DNA from: Clostridiales bacterium UBA6114
Lineage (GTDB): Bacteria; Bacillota; Clostridia; Oscillospirales; Butyricicoccaceae
Length of the DNA: 64,000 bases
NCBI GenBank assembly: GCA_002423435.1
Contig: DIWE01000039.1
Span: 62,401-126,400 of the forward strand
Direction of reading: 5' to 3'
Shown here: one piece after another, positions 8,575 to 17,343 of the stretch
Position numbering within the stretch: position 1 is the first letter of the stretch
Layout of the letters: every line of letters begins with the position of its first letter
Translations under genes and position numbers: made by a program
Notes under the pieces: model-generated
What the model saw: only the letters and a program-made list of their open reading frames with translations
The model's database searches: none
What the model was told of the DNA's origin: nothing

Positions 8575-9074
8575 TGATTACCCCCGTTTGGCTCCTGCTG
8601 TGCAAGCGCCGGATCTGTTTCCCTGATCTTCAGGTAGATCATCAGGAACATATAGATAACCATCAGAAAACTGCCGACCGGAACTGAAAAATACAGCACG
8701 TTCAAAGGTACGCGCATGCCGATCGACTTCGCCATCATGCTGCCGCGGATGAGCGGCTGCATAAAGTACGTCAGACAGCAAAGAAACGCGATACAGACCA
8801 GGTAGTTGAAAACTTCAACATACTTTCTGATTTTATAGGGGAGCAGAAGAAGCAGAAAGTCAATGCGCGTATGTCTGTCCCGCCGCACGCACAGGGTGGC
8901 TCCGAGGAAAATCAGCCAGATCATGCAGTAGAGCGCCATTTCTTCCGCCCAAGGGAACCCTTTTGAGAATATGTACCGGTTGACGACCTGGGCAAAAGAG
9001 ACGACCGTCATCAACACGAGCAGCCCGGTGCATACCTTCTCAATTGCTTTTATCAGCAGATCCAAGAATTTCAA
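8571..9074 (-). CDS. dctQ: TRAP transporter small permease (DctQ type)
   Basis: 167 aa, four predicted membrane helices, with the family signature region NRYIFSKGFPWAEEMALYCM near residues 32-51. It pairs with the DctM-type subunit encoded next. It is 53 bases downstream of dctP with no terminator visible between them. Confidence 0.92.
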   Translation of the reverse strand: MKFLDLLIKAIEKVCTGLLVLMTVVSFAQVVNRYIFSKGFPWAEEMALYCMIWLIFLGATLCVRRDRHTRIDFLLLLLPYKIRKYVEVFNYLVCIAFLCCLTYFMQPLIRGSMMAKSIGMRVPLNVLYFSVPVGSFLMVIYMFLMIYLKIRETDPALAQQEPNGGNQ

Positions 9075-9127
9075 ATAAAATCCATCCCGCTTTCCAAATA
9101 GATTAAGATGGTTATGCTCCGAACCGA

Positions 9128-10183
9128 TTATTTCTGCAGGGACAAAGCCAGATCGAGCAGCTCGCCGCCGTATGTCTGTCTGTAATAATCAAATGCCGGC
9201 TGGATCGCTTCGACAAACGCCGGGATGTTGCATTCGTTGACCTGCATTCCTTTATCTTTCATGATCTGGAGCAGCTTGTCGTTGTTCTCGTCGTTGAGCT
9301 TCTGCTGATAATCGCCGTATTTCACCGCGAGCTCCGTTAAAAGCGCCAGTTCGTCGGGAGTCAGGCGTTCAATAAGCGCCGGGCTCGCCTCGAAGAAACC
9401 GGAGTTGTAAATATAGCCGCAAAGAGACAGGTACTTCTGAACCTCATATAAGTTTGCGGAATCGATGGTGGCAAGGGGATTTTCCTCGCCGTCGACCGTT
9501 CCCTGCTGTAACGCGGTGTAGAGCTCGGAGAACGACATCGGGATCGGGTTTGCGCCGAGAACCTGCAGCGCTTTCAGGCGCATCTCGTTCTGAACGACTC
9601 TCATTTTGAGGCCTTTCAAATCGTCGGGAACGACGATGGGCCTTGTGTTGTTGGTGAAATGACGCTGGCCGCCCTCCCAGTTCCAGGCAAGGATCTTCAG
9701 GCCCAGCTTGTCCTCGACCAATTTTGCGACATGCTCGCCAAAGCCGGATTTATAAACCTTTCTCGCGGTCTCGAGGTCCGGGAACACAAAGGGAAGGTCT
9801 TCGATTCCGAGCTCGGGAAGCCATTGGTTGTAAGCGCTGAGCCCCAACATCATATGTACGTCAAGCGTGCCCGCCATTGTCTGCTGGACCAGGGCTGCGT
9901 CGTCGCCCAAAACGCTGTTTCCGTAATAATCGATGGTCAGCGCGCCGTTTGAACGCTCTTCCAGTTCCTTTTTCATTTCCATGACTGCGATGCTCGCGGA
10001 ATGCTTGTCCGCGTAAATGCTGCCTATCTTGATCACTTTCGCCTCGGGGGAGCTTGGAGCGGCGGAGCCTGAACCTGACGGCGCCGCGGCTGTGCTGTTT
10101 AAACCGCTGCCTCCGGAACATCCCGCCAGGAGTAAACAGAGAATCATTACAATCGCAAACAAAGCAGAGCTTGCCTTTTTCAT
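9128..10183 (-). CDS. dctP: TRAP transporter solute-binding lipoprotein (DctP type)
   Basis: 351 aa from an ATG with GGAGGAG upstream; the longer open frame begins inside the leader. The N-terminus is a lipoprotein signal (LCLLLAGC, Cys about residue 21). The mature part has the DctP fold, including the region around KMRVVQNEMRLKALQVLGAN, which holds the arginine that normally salt-bridges the substrate carboxylate. It is first in the operon under a promoter nearly identical to that of the enolase-superfamily gene, so it most likely captures the acid that enzyme dehydrates. Confidence 0.92.
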   Translation of the reverse strand: MKKASSALFAIVMILCLLLAGCSGGSGLNSTAAAPSGSGSAAPSSPEAKVIKIGSIYADKHSASIAVMEMKKELEERSNGALTIDYYGNSVLGDDAALVQQTMAGTLDVHMMLGLSAYNQWLPELGIEDLPFVFPDLETARKVYKSGFGEHVAKLVEDKLGLKILAWNWEGGQRHFTNNTRPIVVPDDLKGLKMRVVQNEMRLKALQVLGANPIPMSFSELYTALQQGTVDGEENPLATIDSANLYEVQKYLSLCGYIYNSGFFEASPALIERLTPDELALLTELAVKYGDYQQKLNDENNDKLLQIMKDKGMQVNECNIPAFVEAIQPAFDYYRQTYGGELLDLALSLQK

Positions 10184-10410
10184 TTTTTTCTCCTCCAAAT
10201 TATTCAAGATATATATAAGTCTGCGCTTGCAGAAATATATCTTAAATACCCTGTAAAACGACAAACCGATGATACGTTTGCCGTGCCGGTTTTCCCGGGA
10301 CCCTCCCATTAAAATAACGCCATGACGGCGTGTGATCCAATGATTCCGTTTTTGGCAAAGCCGGAACCCGCCTTAAGTGATACTTAAAGCTTATTTTAAT
10401 AACTCTATTA

Positions 10411-10527
10411 CAAATTATGTGGAATTTGTTTATAAAAACGACAAATTTCCTTTATGTTTCCTATTATACTGACAAGATAATGGGTGTCAACAAAACAATA
10501 TTCATATTTGATATAAGCAAAAGCTAT
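10411..10527 (-). promoter_or_regulatory. Promoter and LysR-type operator of the TRAP operon (copy B)
   Basis: On the minus strand: TTGACA at 10,490-10,485, 16-base spacer, TATAAT at 10,468-10,463, preceded by the dyad TTGCTTATATCAA. It is a near copy of 4,741-4,859. The leader from here to dctP is about 270 bases long and shows only small dyads such as CTTAAGT/ACTTAAA. Confidence 0.8.
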
Positions 10528-10587
10528 ACTTTCTGATTTTTCCATATGTACATGACGGCATGAAATCGGCCTTAATTCAAAAATAAA

Positions 10588-10639
10588 ACAAGGTGGTGCC
10601 GCGAAATGCATGGATATGCATTTCGCGGCACCACCTTGT
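10588..10639 (-). terminator. Very stable terminator hairpin behind gdhA
   Basis: A perfect 24-bp stem starting ACAAGGTGGTGCCGCG with a GGAT loop. On the minus strand it is followed by TTTTATTTTTG. A weaker hairpin (AAGCCGCC/GGCGGCTT) lies between it and the gdhA stop codon at 10,644-10,669. The stem contains a T-box-like GGTGGTGCCGCG, but its position fits termination. Confidence 0.75.
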
Positions 10640-10720
10640 CCGAAAGCCGCCTTGTTTCCGGGGCGGCTTATTCGACGGACACGAATTGAACCCCCTGTGC
10701 CCCGTTTTAAGACTTTTGGA

Positions 10721-11974
10721 TTATGGGAATATGCCCCTGATCTTTTTCGCCGCGCTTAAGCGCTTAAGAGCGACAATATTGGCGCCCGTGCGCATGGAAA
10801 CCCCGTATTCACCGGAGGCGCCGAGCACGTCCTGAAATGCTTTGAGCATAATGTTTTCCAGATGCAGATTGACATCCTCGATATCCCACATCAGCGACTG
10901 AATATTCTGCACCCATTCAAAATAGGACACGACCACGCCGCCCGCGTTTGCAAGAATATCCGGGACGACGACGACGCCTTTTTTGTCCAGTATGGCGTCT
11001 GCCTTTACCGAGGTCGGGCCGTTGGCCGCTTCGACGATAATGCCGACTTTGATCCTTTCCGCGTTTGATTCGGTAATCTGGTTTTCAATGGCGGCGGGAA
11101 TCAGTATGTCGCAGTCGCAGGTAATGATCTCGTCCGGGGTCATGTGTTTCGGATTGCCTTGGTTGTAATCGGACAAAAAATTGCCGCGTTTTGAGAGATA
11201 TTCTTGGATGGATGCGATATCAAGACCATTTTCATTATAAAGAGAGCCGGATTCATCTCCGACGGATACAATCCGGTATCCCTTGCTGTAAAGCAGCCCT
11301 GCCGCTGTGCCGCCGACGTTTCCCATGCCCTGTATCGCTATTCGGACACCCCGGCCACAGCGATTTAAATGCCGTAAAATCTGCTCGGTAATGATTACCA
11401 CTCCGCGCCCCGTGGCTTCTCTCCGGCCGAGTGAACCGCCGATTTCGACCGGTTTGCCGGTTACGACACCCGGCACAGCGAAGCCCTTGAGCATACTGTA
11501 AGTATCCATCATCCATGCCATGATATTCGGATTGGTGTTTAGGTCCGGAGCGGGGATGTCCCGTTCGGGTCCGATAATCGGGAGAATCATGGCAATATAA
11601 CGGCGCGTAAGCCGTTTCAGTTCATCCTGCGAAAGCCGGCCCGGGTCAACGCGGACGGCTCCCTTGGCTCCGCCGTACGGTATGTTGACCACCGCGCATT
11701 TTAAGCTCATTGCGGCCGCGAGCGCCTTGACCTCATCCATATCGACATGCGGGTGGTAGCGTATCCCGCCCTTACAGGGCCCCCTTGAGCTGGAATGCTG
11801 GACGCGGTAGCCTTCGAATACACAAACGGAGCCGTCGTCCATTTCGACCGGGATGGAAACCTTCAGCTCTCTTTCCGGATATTTCAGCAGCATATAATCC
11901 TTTTCCGGTATTCCGGCCTTTTTTGCGGCGTTGTCCATGACGCACAAAATGTTTTCGTAAGCATTGTATTGCAT
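10721..11974 (-). CDS. gdhA: Glu/Leu/Phe/Val dehydrogenase (glutamate dehydrogenase)
   Basis: 417 aa from the ATG with GGAGGG nine bases upstream; the frame is open for 31 further codons without a start site. It shows the conserved lysine region PYGGAKGAVRVDP, the APDLNTN motif, GRREATGRGV and the Rossmann motif IQGMGNVGG. It interconverts glutamate and 2-oxoglutarate plus ammonium, and length and motifs fit glutamate dehydrogenase. A branched-chain amino-acid dehydrogenase is less likely. It is monocistronic, ended by two hairpins. Confidence 0.9.
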   Translation of the reverse strand: MQYNAYENILCVMDNAAKKAGIPEKDYMLLKYPERELKVSIPVEMDDGSVCVFEGYRVQHSSSRGPCKGGIRYHPHVDMDEVKALAAAMSLKCAVVNIPYGGAKGAVRVDPGRLSQDELKRLTRRYIAMILPIIGPERDIPAPDLNTNPNIMAWMMDTYSMLKGFAVPGVVTGKPVEIGGSLGRREATGRGVVIITEQILRHLNRCGRGVRIAIQGMGNVGGTAAGLLYSKGYRIVSVGDESGSLYNENGLDIASIQEYLSKRGNFLSDYNQGNPKHMTPDEIITCDCDILIPAAIENQITESNAERIKVGIIVEAANGPTSVKADAILDKKGVVVVPDILANAGGVVVSYFEWVQNIQSLMWDIEDVNLHLENIMLKAFQDVLGASGEYGVSMRTGANIVALKRLSAAKKIRGIFP

Positions 11975-12469
11975 GAGTCGCCCTCCATTGATGCGGCGCG
12001 GACGGCCTGTGACGACGCGATAACTGTATTTAAAACGTTTCCGGATCGCCGCCCGTCTTGCCTGCATAATGCCTTCCCCGGGAGGAAAGCAAATTTCTCA
12101 TCCTTATACTACCACCGCCTTTAAATAACGTAAAACACATATTGCGTGATGGATATTACAATTATTTGGTTGAAAAAAATGCATAAAATACCAATTTATG
12201 GTTTGCGAAAAACAGATTGCCCGGCTTTATTCGATTATTTTACGCCCGTCAGAGCGCAAAAAAATTCAGCCGTTGCTTTTCGGCTGAATTTTTTATTGAT
12301 GATACCCCGTTTTTTAGAAATCTTTCATAAAATAACATATATAAACGCTTGGGATGGAATGAAATATCCACAATTAAATTGTTGTGGCTGATGACCTGCA
12401 TTTAATTGTTTTGGGCGCAGGAATTGCGTTTATTCCGATTTTCGGCACCCCTTTGTATTTTTGACCGGA
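11975..12469. other. Gene-free region upstream of gdhA
   Basis: About 500 bases. It holds the gdhA ribosome site, an AT-rich stretch near 12,130-12,210 likely to carry the gdhA promoter (no clear -35/-10 pair seen), and a terminator hairpin at 12,259-12,294. Short open frames here have no ribosome site or family resemblance. Confidence 0.6.
12259..12294. terminator. Terminator between the VTC/DUF4956 operon and gdhA
   Basis: Stem AAAAAATTCAGCCG / CGGCTGAATTTTTT, 14 bp, usable in both directions. It ends the operon transcribed from the right. Confidence 0.8.
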
Positions 12470-13159
12470 TCAGAACACTGCCGCGTCATTGTTTTCTTTT
12501 ATAAACAACACCACATTCAGATTTCCGTTTCTGCACCTGATTTGATCGATAAAGCGCTTCGAATTCTCCATATTCTTCATTGTGATGTCGTAAGTGATTT
12601 CAAAAAGAGATCCGAATTCGGTTGTCTTTACTTTGCTGAGCCTGCGGTCGGTCGTATACTCATCCAGTACGTCGTCGAAAGCGCCCTGATAATCCATATC
12701 CTCCGGAATTAAAATCTTAAGCCGCATGGGGGGGAAGCGTTTGCCGCCGAAATCGAGCGCTGTCAGAACGGTCATCACGCTGCAAAGGACGGCGGCAAAA
12801 AGCGCCGCGTAGCCGATATAGCCCATGCCGCAGGCAAGCCCGACGCCGAGCGTGAAGAACACGTAAGCGATGTCCTTCGAATCGCCGGGCGCGCTTCTGA
12901 AGCGGATTAAGCTGAACGCTCCCGCGAGGCTGAACGCTCTCGCCACATTGTTCCCGACCAGAAGGATGATCATGGCAATGATGGCGGGCAGCATGATGAG
13001 TGTAATGGTAAAGCTTTTCGGGTATCCTTCCTTTTTATGAGTGAAAATATATACGAGGCTGATGCCAAGCCCGAGAGCCAGCGCGCTTAAGATCACGAAT
13101 AGGGTTGAACTGAAAGTCAGCGACTCGGCCACTGTGTTTGAAAATAATGTATCGAGCAT
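12470..13159 (-). CDS. DUF4956 membrane protein of a polyphosphate-polymerase operon
   Basis: 229 aa. Four hydrophobic segments occupy the first 125 residues (for example FVILSALALGLGISLVYIF and FTITLIMLPAIIAMIILLVG). Between them is the conserved RAFSLAGAFSLIRFRS block, and a soluble domain of about 100 residues ends the protein. This is DUF4956, of unknown function, typically encoded beside VTC-domain proteins. It starts 12 bases after the VTC gene, so the two are co-translated. A channel or scaffold for the polymer is a reasonable guess but not shown. Confidence 0.85.
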   Translation of the reverse strand: MLDTLFSNTVAESLTFSSTLFVILSALALGLGISLVYIFTHKKEGYPKSFTITLIMLPAIIAMIILLVGNNVARAFSLAGAFSLIRFRSAPGDSKDIAYVFFTLGVGLACGMGYIGYAALFAAVLCSVMTVLTALDFGGKRFPPMRLKILIPEDMDYQGAFDDVLDEYTTDRRLSKVKTTEFGSLFEITYDITMKNMENSKRFIDQIRCRNGNLNVVLFIKENNDAAVF

Positions 13160-13171
13160 TTTATTTTTCTC

Positions 13172-13909
13172 CTATGCCGGTTTTTTTGCATACAATTTTT
13201 TTCTTAAAAAGCTTTGGTATTCCGTGCCGTATTTTGAAAAATTGGTTTTGTATATTTTCATTTCTGAGAGAAGGGAACATAACCACAGAGGGATGTGCCC
13301 GTCGCACTTGATTTCCATCAAAACGCGGTCGTCGGTCAAAAGCTCGGCGCCGTAATCGCCGCAGCTGAAATCGACATGATCCCTTCTTGTGAGGATATTC
13401 CGATCGAAGGAAACCCGCAGCCCGGAATGGTCCTTCTGAGAAAACGCCGTTCGTTCATAGCTGATGAAGACCTTCGGCTTTGCCGGGTGGCGGTACAGGA
13501 AATCCGCGATTTCCGCCAAAACCTGTCCGTCCACATAGCTGTCGGGTTTGGGGGCGATCCCGTTTTCAATAAAGCTTTTTGCATCAAAAAGCGTCATTTT
13601 TGCTCTGCGCTTTGCGACAATCCCGCCGATTTTCCTTTTCAGTTCCAGGAAGACGGTGTCCGCCCCGCTTGCCGGCATCGTATAAGAGCGCATGCGCAGC
13701 TTCTCTTTGTAATACGGCTTATCGAGCGAGCGCCTGATGATGTCGTCGTGTTCGGTGTCAAAATAGATGTTATAAACCATATAACTGCCGGTGTTCCTGC
13801 AAAATTTATCCGGAACCATGCGCTTGGAAAGCACCGCCTTAATGTCCTCAAATTGCTCGGGGCCGATCAAATATTTTATTTCATAGCGCTTAAACGTTTT
13901 GATTGCCAT
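13172..13909 (-). CDS. VTC-domain polyphosphate polymerase
   Basis: 245 aa. It has the tunnel-fold motifs of the VTC catalytic domain: FKRYEIKYLI near the start, YFDTEHDD, the basic KLRMRSY strand (about residues 70-76), FLELKRKIGG, KRRAKM and SYERTAF. The family polymerises the gamma phosphate of ATP into polyphosphate. The expected basic and acidic tunnel residues appear present, so it is probably active. It lacks the yeast SPX domain, as usual in bacteria. It sits between a surface lipoprotein gene and the DUF4956 gene. Confidence 0.85.
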   Translation of the reverse strand: MAIKTFKRYEIKYLIGPEQFEDIKAVLSKRMVPDKFCRNTGSYMVYNIYFDTEHDDIIRRSLDKPYYKEKLRMRSYTMPASGADTVFLELKRKIGGIVAKRRAKMTLFDAKSFIENGIAPKPDSYVDGQVLAEIADFLYRHPAKPKVFISYERTAFSQKDHSGLRVSFDRNILTRRDHVDFSCGDYGAELLTDDRVLMEIKCDGHIPLWLCSLLSEMKIYKTNFSKYGTEYQSFLRKKLYAKKPA

Positions 13910-13962
13910 TTCGCTTCCTCCCGACCTGATTTTTTGGGAACATTGCCCTTAAAACGGCTCTG

Positions 13963-15789
13963 CTAACTTTTTGGGCCGCCGGGGCCGAAGCCGTCCGGCA
14001 TATTTCCGCCTTGTCTGTCTCCTCCCTGCATACCTCCGCCCGGCATTCCTCCGCCGGGGCCTCCGCTGCGGTTTTCGGTCACGCCGGATTCATTCAGATA
14101 AGTGACCGTATCCGAAGCTGTAAAGGTGACAACCTCCACACCGCCGCTGTAAAGCGTGTAGCTTTGGCCTTTTTCCATGTCCGGCGAGGATATTGCGACG
14201 GATGCGAACTGTTTTGCAGGCGTAAAGGCCGCGATAACATTGCCGCCCGCGTCCTTGAGGGCTATTTCGGTGCCGGCGGCCTGCGACGCGCTGAAATACA
14301 TCAGGATCGAGAGCTGGGTTGAATTCGAATCAGGGCACTGGGCCATCCCGCTGCTGCCCGCGGCAAGGAGTGTGCCGCCGCTTATTTCGAAGCCTCCGAC
14401 ATAGTCGATCGCGCCGTTATTGTTTGAGGTGGGTCCGTCCACCTTGGCCGTTCCGCCCGTCATTTTTACGGAGCCGTTTGAATCGATGCCGTCGCCGCCG
14501 GCATTGATCGAGATCTCACCGCCGTTTACTGTCAGAAGCCCGGATGCGTCGTTTACATTAAAGCCGTCGTCGCTTGAGACCACATTGATCTTCCCGTTGC
14601 CAACGGTGATGCTTGCACCTTCGATACCTTCGTAACTGTTCGTTACGGTTATCGTCCCGCCGCCGACTGTCACATCGGTGTCGGCATGGACGGCGTCGTC
14701 GCCGCTCATAAGGGTAAAGGTGCCGCCGCCGATTGCAACGGCCCCGTTCGAGTGGACAGAGTCGTCATAAGACGAGATCGTGAAAGCCCCGTTGTTGATC
14801 AGAATACTTCCGGTCGCTTTCAGGCCTTTCCGGCTCTCGGTATCGGTACCGGTATCGGTATCGGTGTTTTCAGCGGCTGGCTCCCCAAAACGGCCTCCGC
14901 CCATACCGCCGAAATCCTCCCTGGTTTCCGACCTGGCGGTATTTTCCGAATAGCCGCCGCCGGAGACCAGGTCGAATGAGCCTCCTTCAATTTGTAAAAC
15001 GCCGTAAGCCTGTATCGCGTCGTTGCCGGAGGCGACGGCAAAGGACCCGTCCGCAATAAAAATATTGCCCATCCCATCGTCCGTGTCGTTCGTCGAGCGC
15101 ATGCCGTCCTTGCCGGCCGTGATTGTGATGCCGCCCTTTTCCACCGCCAGGACATCCTTTCCGACAATGCCGTCGGCCGTTGCCTTGATGGCAAGGGTCC
15201 CGTCCGTGATTTTCAGCGTATCCTTGCTTGTAATGCCGTCGTTGTAATCGGAGGTGACGTTTAAGACCCCACCGCCCGTAATGGTCAGATCCGTTTTTGA
15301 AAAGACAGCCGCGCTGGGCTCGCCGTTTTCGTCGGCAACACAGCCGCTGCCCTGATAAACGCTGTTTTCCGATCCGTTTTCAAGAATCAGCACGACTTTT
15401 TCCGCATCCTTAATGTAGATTGGAGCGCTGTCGGCGCTTGAAATGCTTGCGTTGTTCAGCACGAGATAAAGAATGCCCGCGTCGGCGTCTTTATCGATAT
15501 CGACCACCAGGCTGCCGTCCGCCAGGGTACCTGTGATTTCGTAAATGCCGCTTTTCGTTATGGTCTGTTCGCCTTCCGCCAGGTCAATGGCCGTATAGTC
15601 CCGGTTTTTCCAATCAAAGTAATGATCCTCGCTGTCAAAGCTGATTGTATTCGAAATACTCGCTACGCCTGTGTTTTTATTGCCGCCCGTACCGCTTGCG
15701 GTATCGCCCGCGCCCTGCGCGGCGCAGGAGGCGAGCATTGCAGCGCATGTAAAAAGCGACAGCAACACCGTTCGTTTTTTATATTTCAT
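13963..15789 (-). CDS. Cthe_2159-like carbohydrate-binding beta-helix lipoprotein
   Basis: 608 aa. The lipoprotein signal (MLASCAAQG, Cys about residue 22) is followed by many short repeats rich in Gly, Asp and Asn (GGGTFTLMSGDDAVHADTDV and similar), as in a right-handed beta helix. There is a TDTDTGTDTE linker near residue 310 and a Gly/Met-rich tail (GGGMPGGGMQGG). The repeats match the Cthe_2159/DUF4353 group of polysaccharide-binding, pectate-lyase-like proteins. It is first in the operon with the VTC and DUF4956 genes. A surface or cell-wall polymer role is inferred. Confidence 0.75.
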   Translation of the reverse strand: MKYKKRTVLLSLFTCAAMLASCAAQGAGDTASGTGGNKNTGVASISNTISFDSEDHYFDWKNRDYTAIDLAEGEQTITKSGIYEITGTLADGSLVVDIDKDADAGILYLVLNNASISSADSAPIYIKDAEKVVLILENGSENSVYQGSGCVADENGEPSAAVFSKTDLTITGGGVLNVTSDYNDGITSKDTLKITDGTLAIKATADGIVGKDVLAVEKGGITITAGKDGMRSTNDTDDGMGNIFIADGSFAVASGNDAIQAYGVLQIEGGSFDLVSGGGYSENTARSETREDFGGMGGGRFGEPAAENTDTDTGTDTESRKGLKATGSILINNGAFTISSYDDSVHSNGAVAIGGGTFTLMSGDDAVHADTDVTVGGGTITVTNSYEGIEGASITVGNGKINVVSSDDGFNVNDASGLLTVNGGEISINAGGDGIDSNGSVKMTGGTAKVDGPTSNNNGAIDYVGGFEISGGTLLAAGSSGMAQCPDSNSTQLSILMYFSASQAAGTEIALKDAGGNVIAAFTPAKQFASVAISSPDMEKGQSYTLYSGGVEVVTFTASDTVTYLNESGVTENRSGGPGGGMPGGGMQGGDRQGGNMPDGFGPGGPKS

Positions 15790-15818
15790 AATATTAAGTC
15801 CTTTCCATTTCGGATACG

Positions 15819-15838
15819 CCTCTTATGCTTAAGTATAA
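15819..15838. repeat. Fragment of the CTTAAG palindromic repeat
   Basis: GCCTCTTATGCTTAAG and flanks match the arm ends of the inverted repeat at 3,251-3,507, including part of the adjoining ATCCGAA on the other strand. Here it lies in the leader of the beta-helix lipoprotein gene. Confidence 0.6.
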
Positions 15839-15875
15839 GGGCTGTAAGTGTGCTGCCACTGTTGGCAATCTGATT

Positions 15876-15908
15876 TTTACTTGAACTTTACTTGAACTTT
15901 ACATGAAA
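15876..15908 (-). promoter_or_regulatory. Three 11-bp direct repeats, Pho-box-like operator
   Basis: TTTACTTGAAC, TTTACTTGAAC and TTTACATGAAA in tandem. The 11-bp period with a TTTACT/TTTACA core fits tandem binding by an OmpR/PhoB-class response regulator. It is about 90-120 bases before the polyphosphate-polymerase operon. The regulator assignment is inferred. Confidence 0.5.
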
Positions 15909-15910
15909 AA

Positions 15911-15952
15911 ACAGGCGCGCCGCAGAACGTTTTCAATAACGTTTTGCGGCGC
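15911..15952 (-). terminator. Terminator of the aldo/keto reductase gene
   Basis: A 15-bp stem (GCGCCGCAGAACGTT region with its partner, one G-T pair) and, on the minus strand, CTGTTTTTTC after it. Confidence 0.8.
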
Positions 15953-15977
15953 ACCCGGGAGTTGTGCGAAAATATTT

Positions 15978-17135
15978 CTATTCGATCCAGCCGTCAAGGG
16001 ACGCGTGGGCAACCTTCAGTTGATTGATGATATCGATATGCTGCGGACATTTTTTCTCGCAGGCGCCGCAAGCGACGCATTGAGACGCATCCTGCTTAAA
16101 TCTTTTTGTGAACATATAGCTTCTTTTCGGCTGGCTGAAGTCGCCGAACATTGTGCCGGCGTTAAAACCGAAAAAGACGCCCGGGATATGGACCCCCTTG
16201 GGACAGGGCAGGCAGTATTCGCAGCCTGTGCAGGGGATGGACGCGACGGACTCGTACGCGGCTTTGGCTTTTTGGATGATCTCCTTTTCCTCTTCGGACA
16301 GGCAGTCCGGCACGGCGTCCGGCCTTGAAAACAGCTCGATGTTTTGTTTAAGCTGTTCCATGGTTGTCATCCCGCTTAAAATGCAGCTGACCTCGGGATA
16401 ATTGATGACATGCCGGAATGCCCATTCGGCAGGGGTCCGTTTTTCGGGGTACGAATCATAGAGCGACCTGACGGATTCCGGAGCGTTCGAAAGCCCGCCG
16501 CCGCGGAGAGGCTCCATGATGACGAGGGCGGTTTTCTTTCTGCCGGCGGCTTTAATGGCCTCCTCCGTGGCCTCCCGGTCGACATCCAGCATATTTTGCT
16601 GGATTTGGCACATGTCCCAGGGGTAGTAGTCCAAAATTTCCTTAAAGCAGGGGAAGCTGCCGTGGTACGAAAAGCCGATCGCTTTGATCATTCCCTCGTC
16701 GCGGAACTTCTCGAATTCCTCGATGATGCGGCGTTGCTTGATCTCGTCCCAGGATTCTTTCTGAACGTTGTGGATCAGATATACGTCGATGTAATCGGTG
16801 CGCAGCTTGCGAAGCGTGTTTTCGAGATTACGGCGGATATTGGCCTGCGTTTTCATCACCGCAAAGGGCTGCTTCGTGGCGATTTTTACTTTTTTGCGGT
16901 ATCCGTTGTCGAGGGCTTCCCCCAAAATGGATTCGCTGGTTTTGTTGTGGTAGGCGTATGCCGAGTCGAAATAGTTGACGCCGTGCTCGACGGCGTAACG
17001 GATCAGCTCGAACGACTTTTCAAGGTCGACTTCGGCATGGTCCTGCCCCGGCTTGTAAATACGCGGCAGGCGCATGCATCCCATGCCGAGCGCCGAGACC
17101 TGATAGCCCAGTTTTCCATAAAGGCGATACTGCAT
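15978..17135 (-). CDS. Aldo/keto reductase with C-terminal 4Fe-4S ferredoxin domain
   Basis: 385 aa. The N-terminal 280 residues form an AKR barrel: LGMGCMRLPR at the start, FDSAYAYHNKTSE (active-site Asp/Tyr), and KVKIATKQP (Lys). The C-terminal part has two cysteine clusters, CTGCEYCLPCPKG near residue 298 and CVACGACEKKCP near 352, as in anaerobic predicted oxidoreductases of this type. It probably passes electrons between ferredoxin and a carbonyl substrate. It stands alone with its own terminator. Confidence 0.92.
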   Translation of the reverse strand: MQYRLYGKLGYQVSALGMGCMRLPRIYKPGQDHAEVDLEKSFELIRYAVEHGVNYFDSAYAYHNKTSESILGEALDNGYRKKVKIATKQPFAVMKTQANIRRNLENTLRKLRTDYIDVYLIHNVQKESWDEIKQRRIIEEFEKFRDEGMIKAIGFSYHGSFPCFKEILDYYPWDMCQIQQNMLDVDREATEEAIKAAGRKKTALVIMEPLRGGGLSNAPESVRSLYDSYPEKRTPAEWAFRHVINYPEVSCILSGMTTMEQLKQNIELFSRPDAVPDCLSEEEKEIIQKAKAAYESVASIPCTGCEYCLPCPKGVHIPGVFFGFNAGTMFGDFSQPKRSYMFTKRFKQDASQCVACGACEKKCPQHIDIINQLKVAHASLDGWIE

Positions 17136-17265
17136 GTTTTTCCTCCCTTACAAATGTTATAAAGGCTTTTCCAATATCAGGATACCATAACTCTAAAAAT
17201 CACACAACATAATTAAGAATATCGATAATACGAACCGGTATTACCTCGGCAAACGGCTGAAACGG

Positions 17266-17294
17266 TTGGTTTTTTGTGATTTGTATGGTAAACT
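17266..17294 (+). promoter_or_regulatory. Promoter of the DsrE-like gene
   Basis: TTGGTT, 17-base spacer, TAAACT, about 50 bases before the GTG start. It is 25 of 33 bases identical to the promoter stretch at 1,716-1,748. Confidence 0.5.
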
Positions 17295-17343
17295 GTAAAA
17301 GAGTTCCATTTGGTGCGAAATTGTAAAAAAGGAGTGACTCTTT

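Noticed and set aside
10588..10639. Possible T-box riboswitch, because the stem contains GGTGGTGCCGCG
   Set aside because: No specifier stem I, no antiterminator partner and no downstream aminoacyl-tRNA or amino-acid gene. It sits behind the gdhA stop codon with a T-tract on that strand, so it is read as a terminator.
10660..10715. tRNA-like T-arm sequence (GGTTCAATTC on the minus strand) behind gdhA
   Set aside because: No acceptor stem, D arm or anticodon arm can be built around it.
12146..12391. 81-codon open frame upstream of gdhA
   Set aside because: It crosses a terminator hairpin, has no ribosome site and shows no recognisable sequence pattern.
15876..15908. Start of a CRISPR array
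   Set aside because: Units are only 11 bp, contiguous and without spacers; the layout fits an operator.
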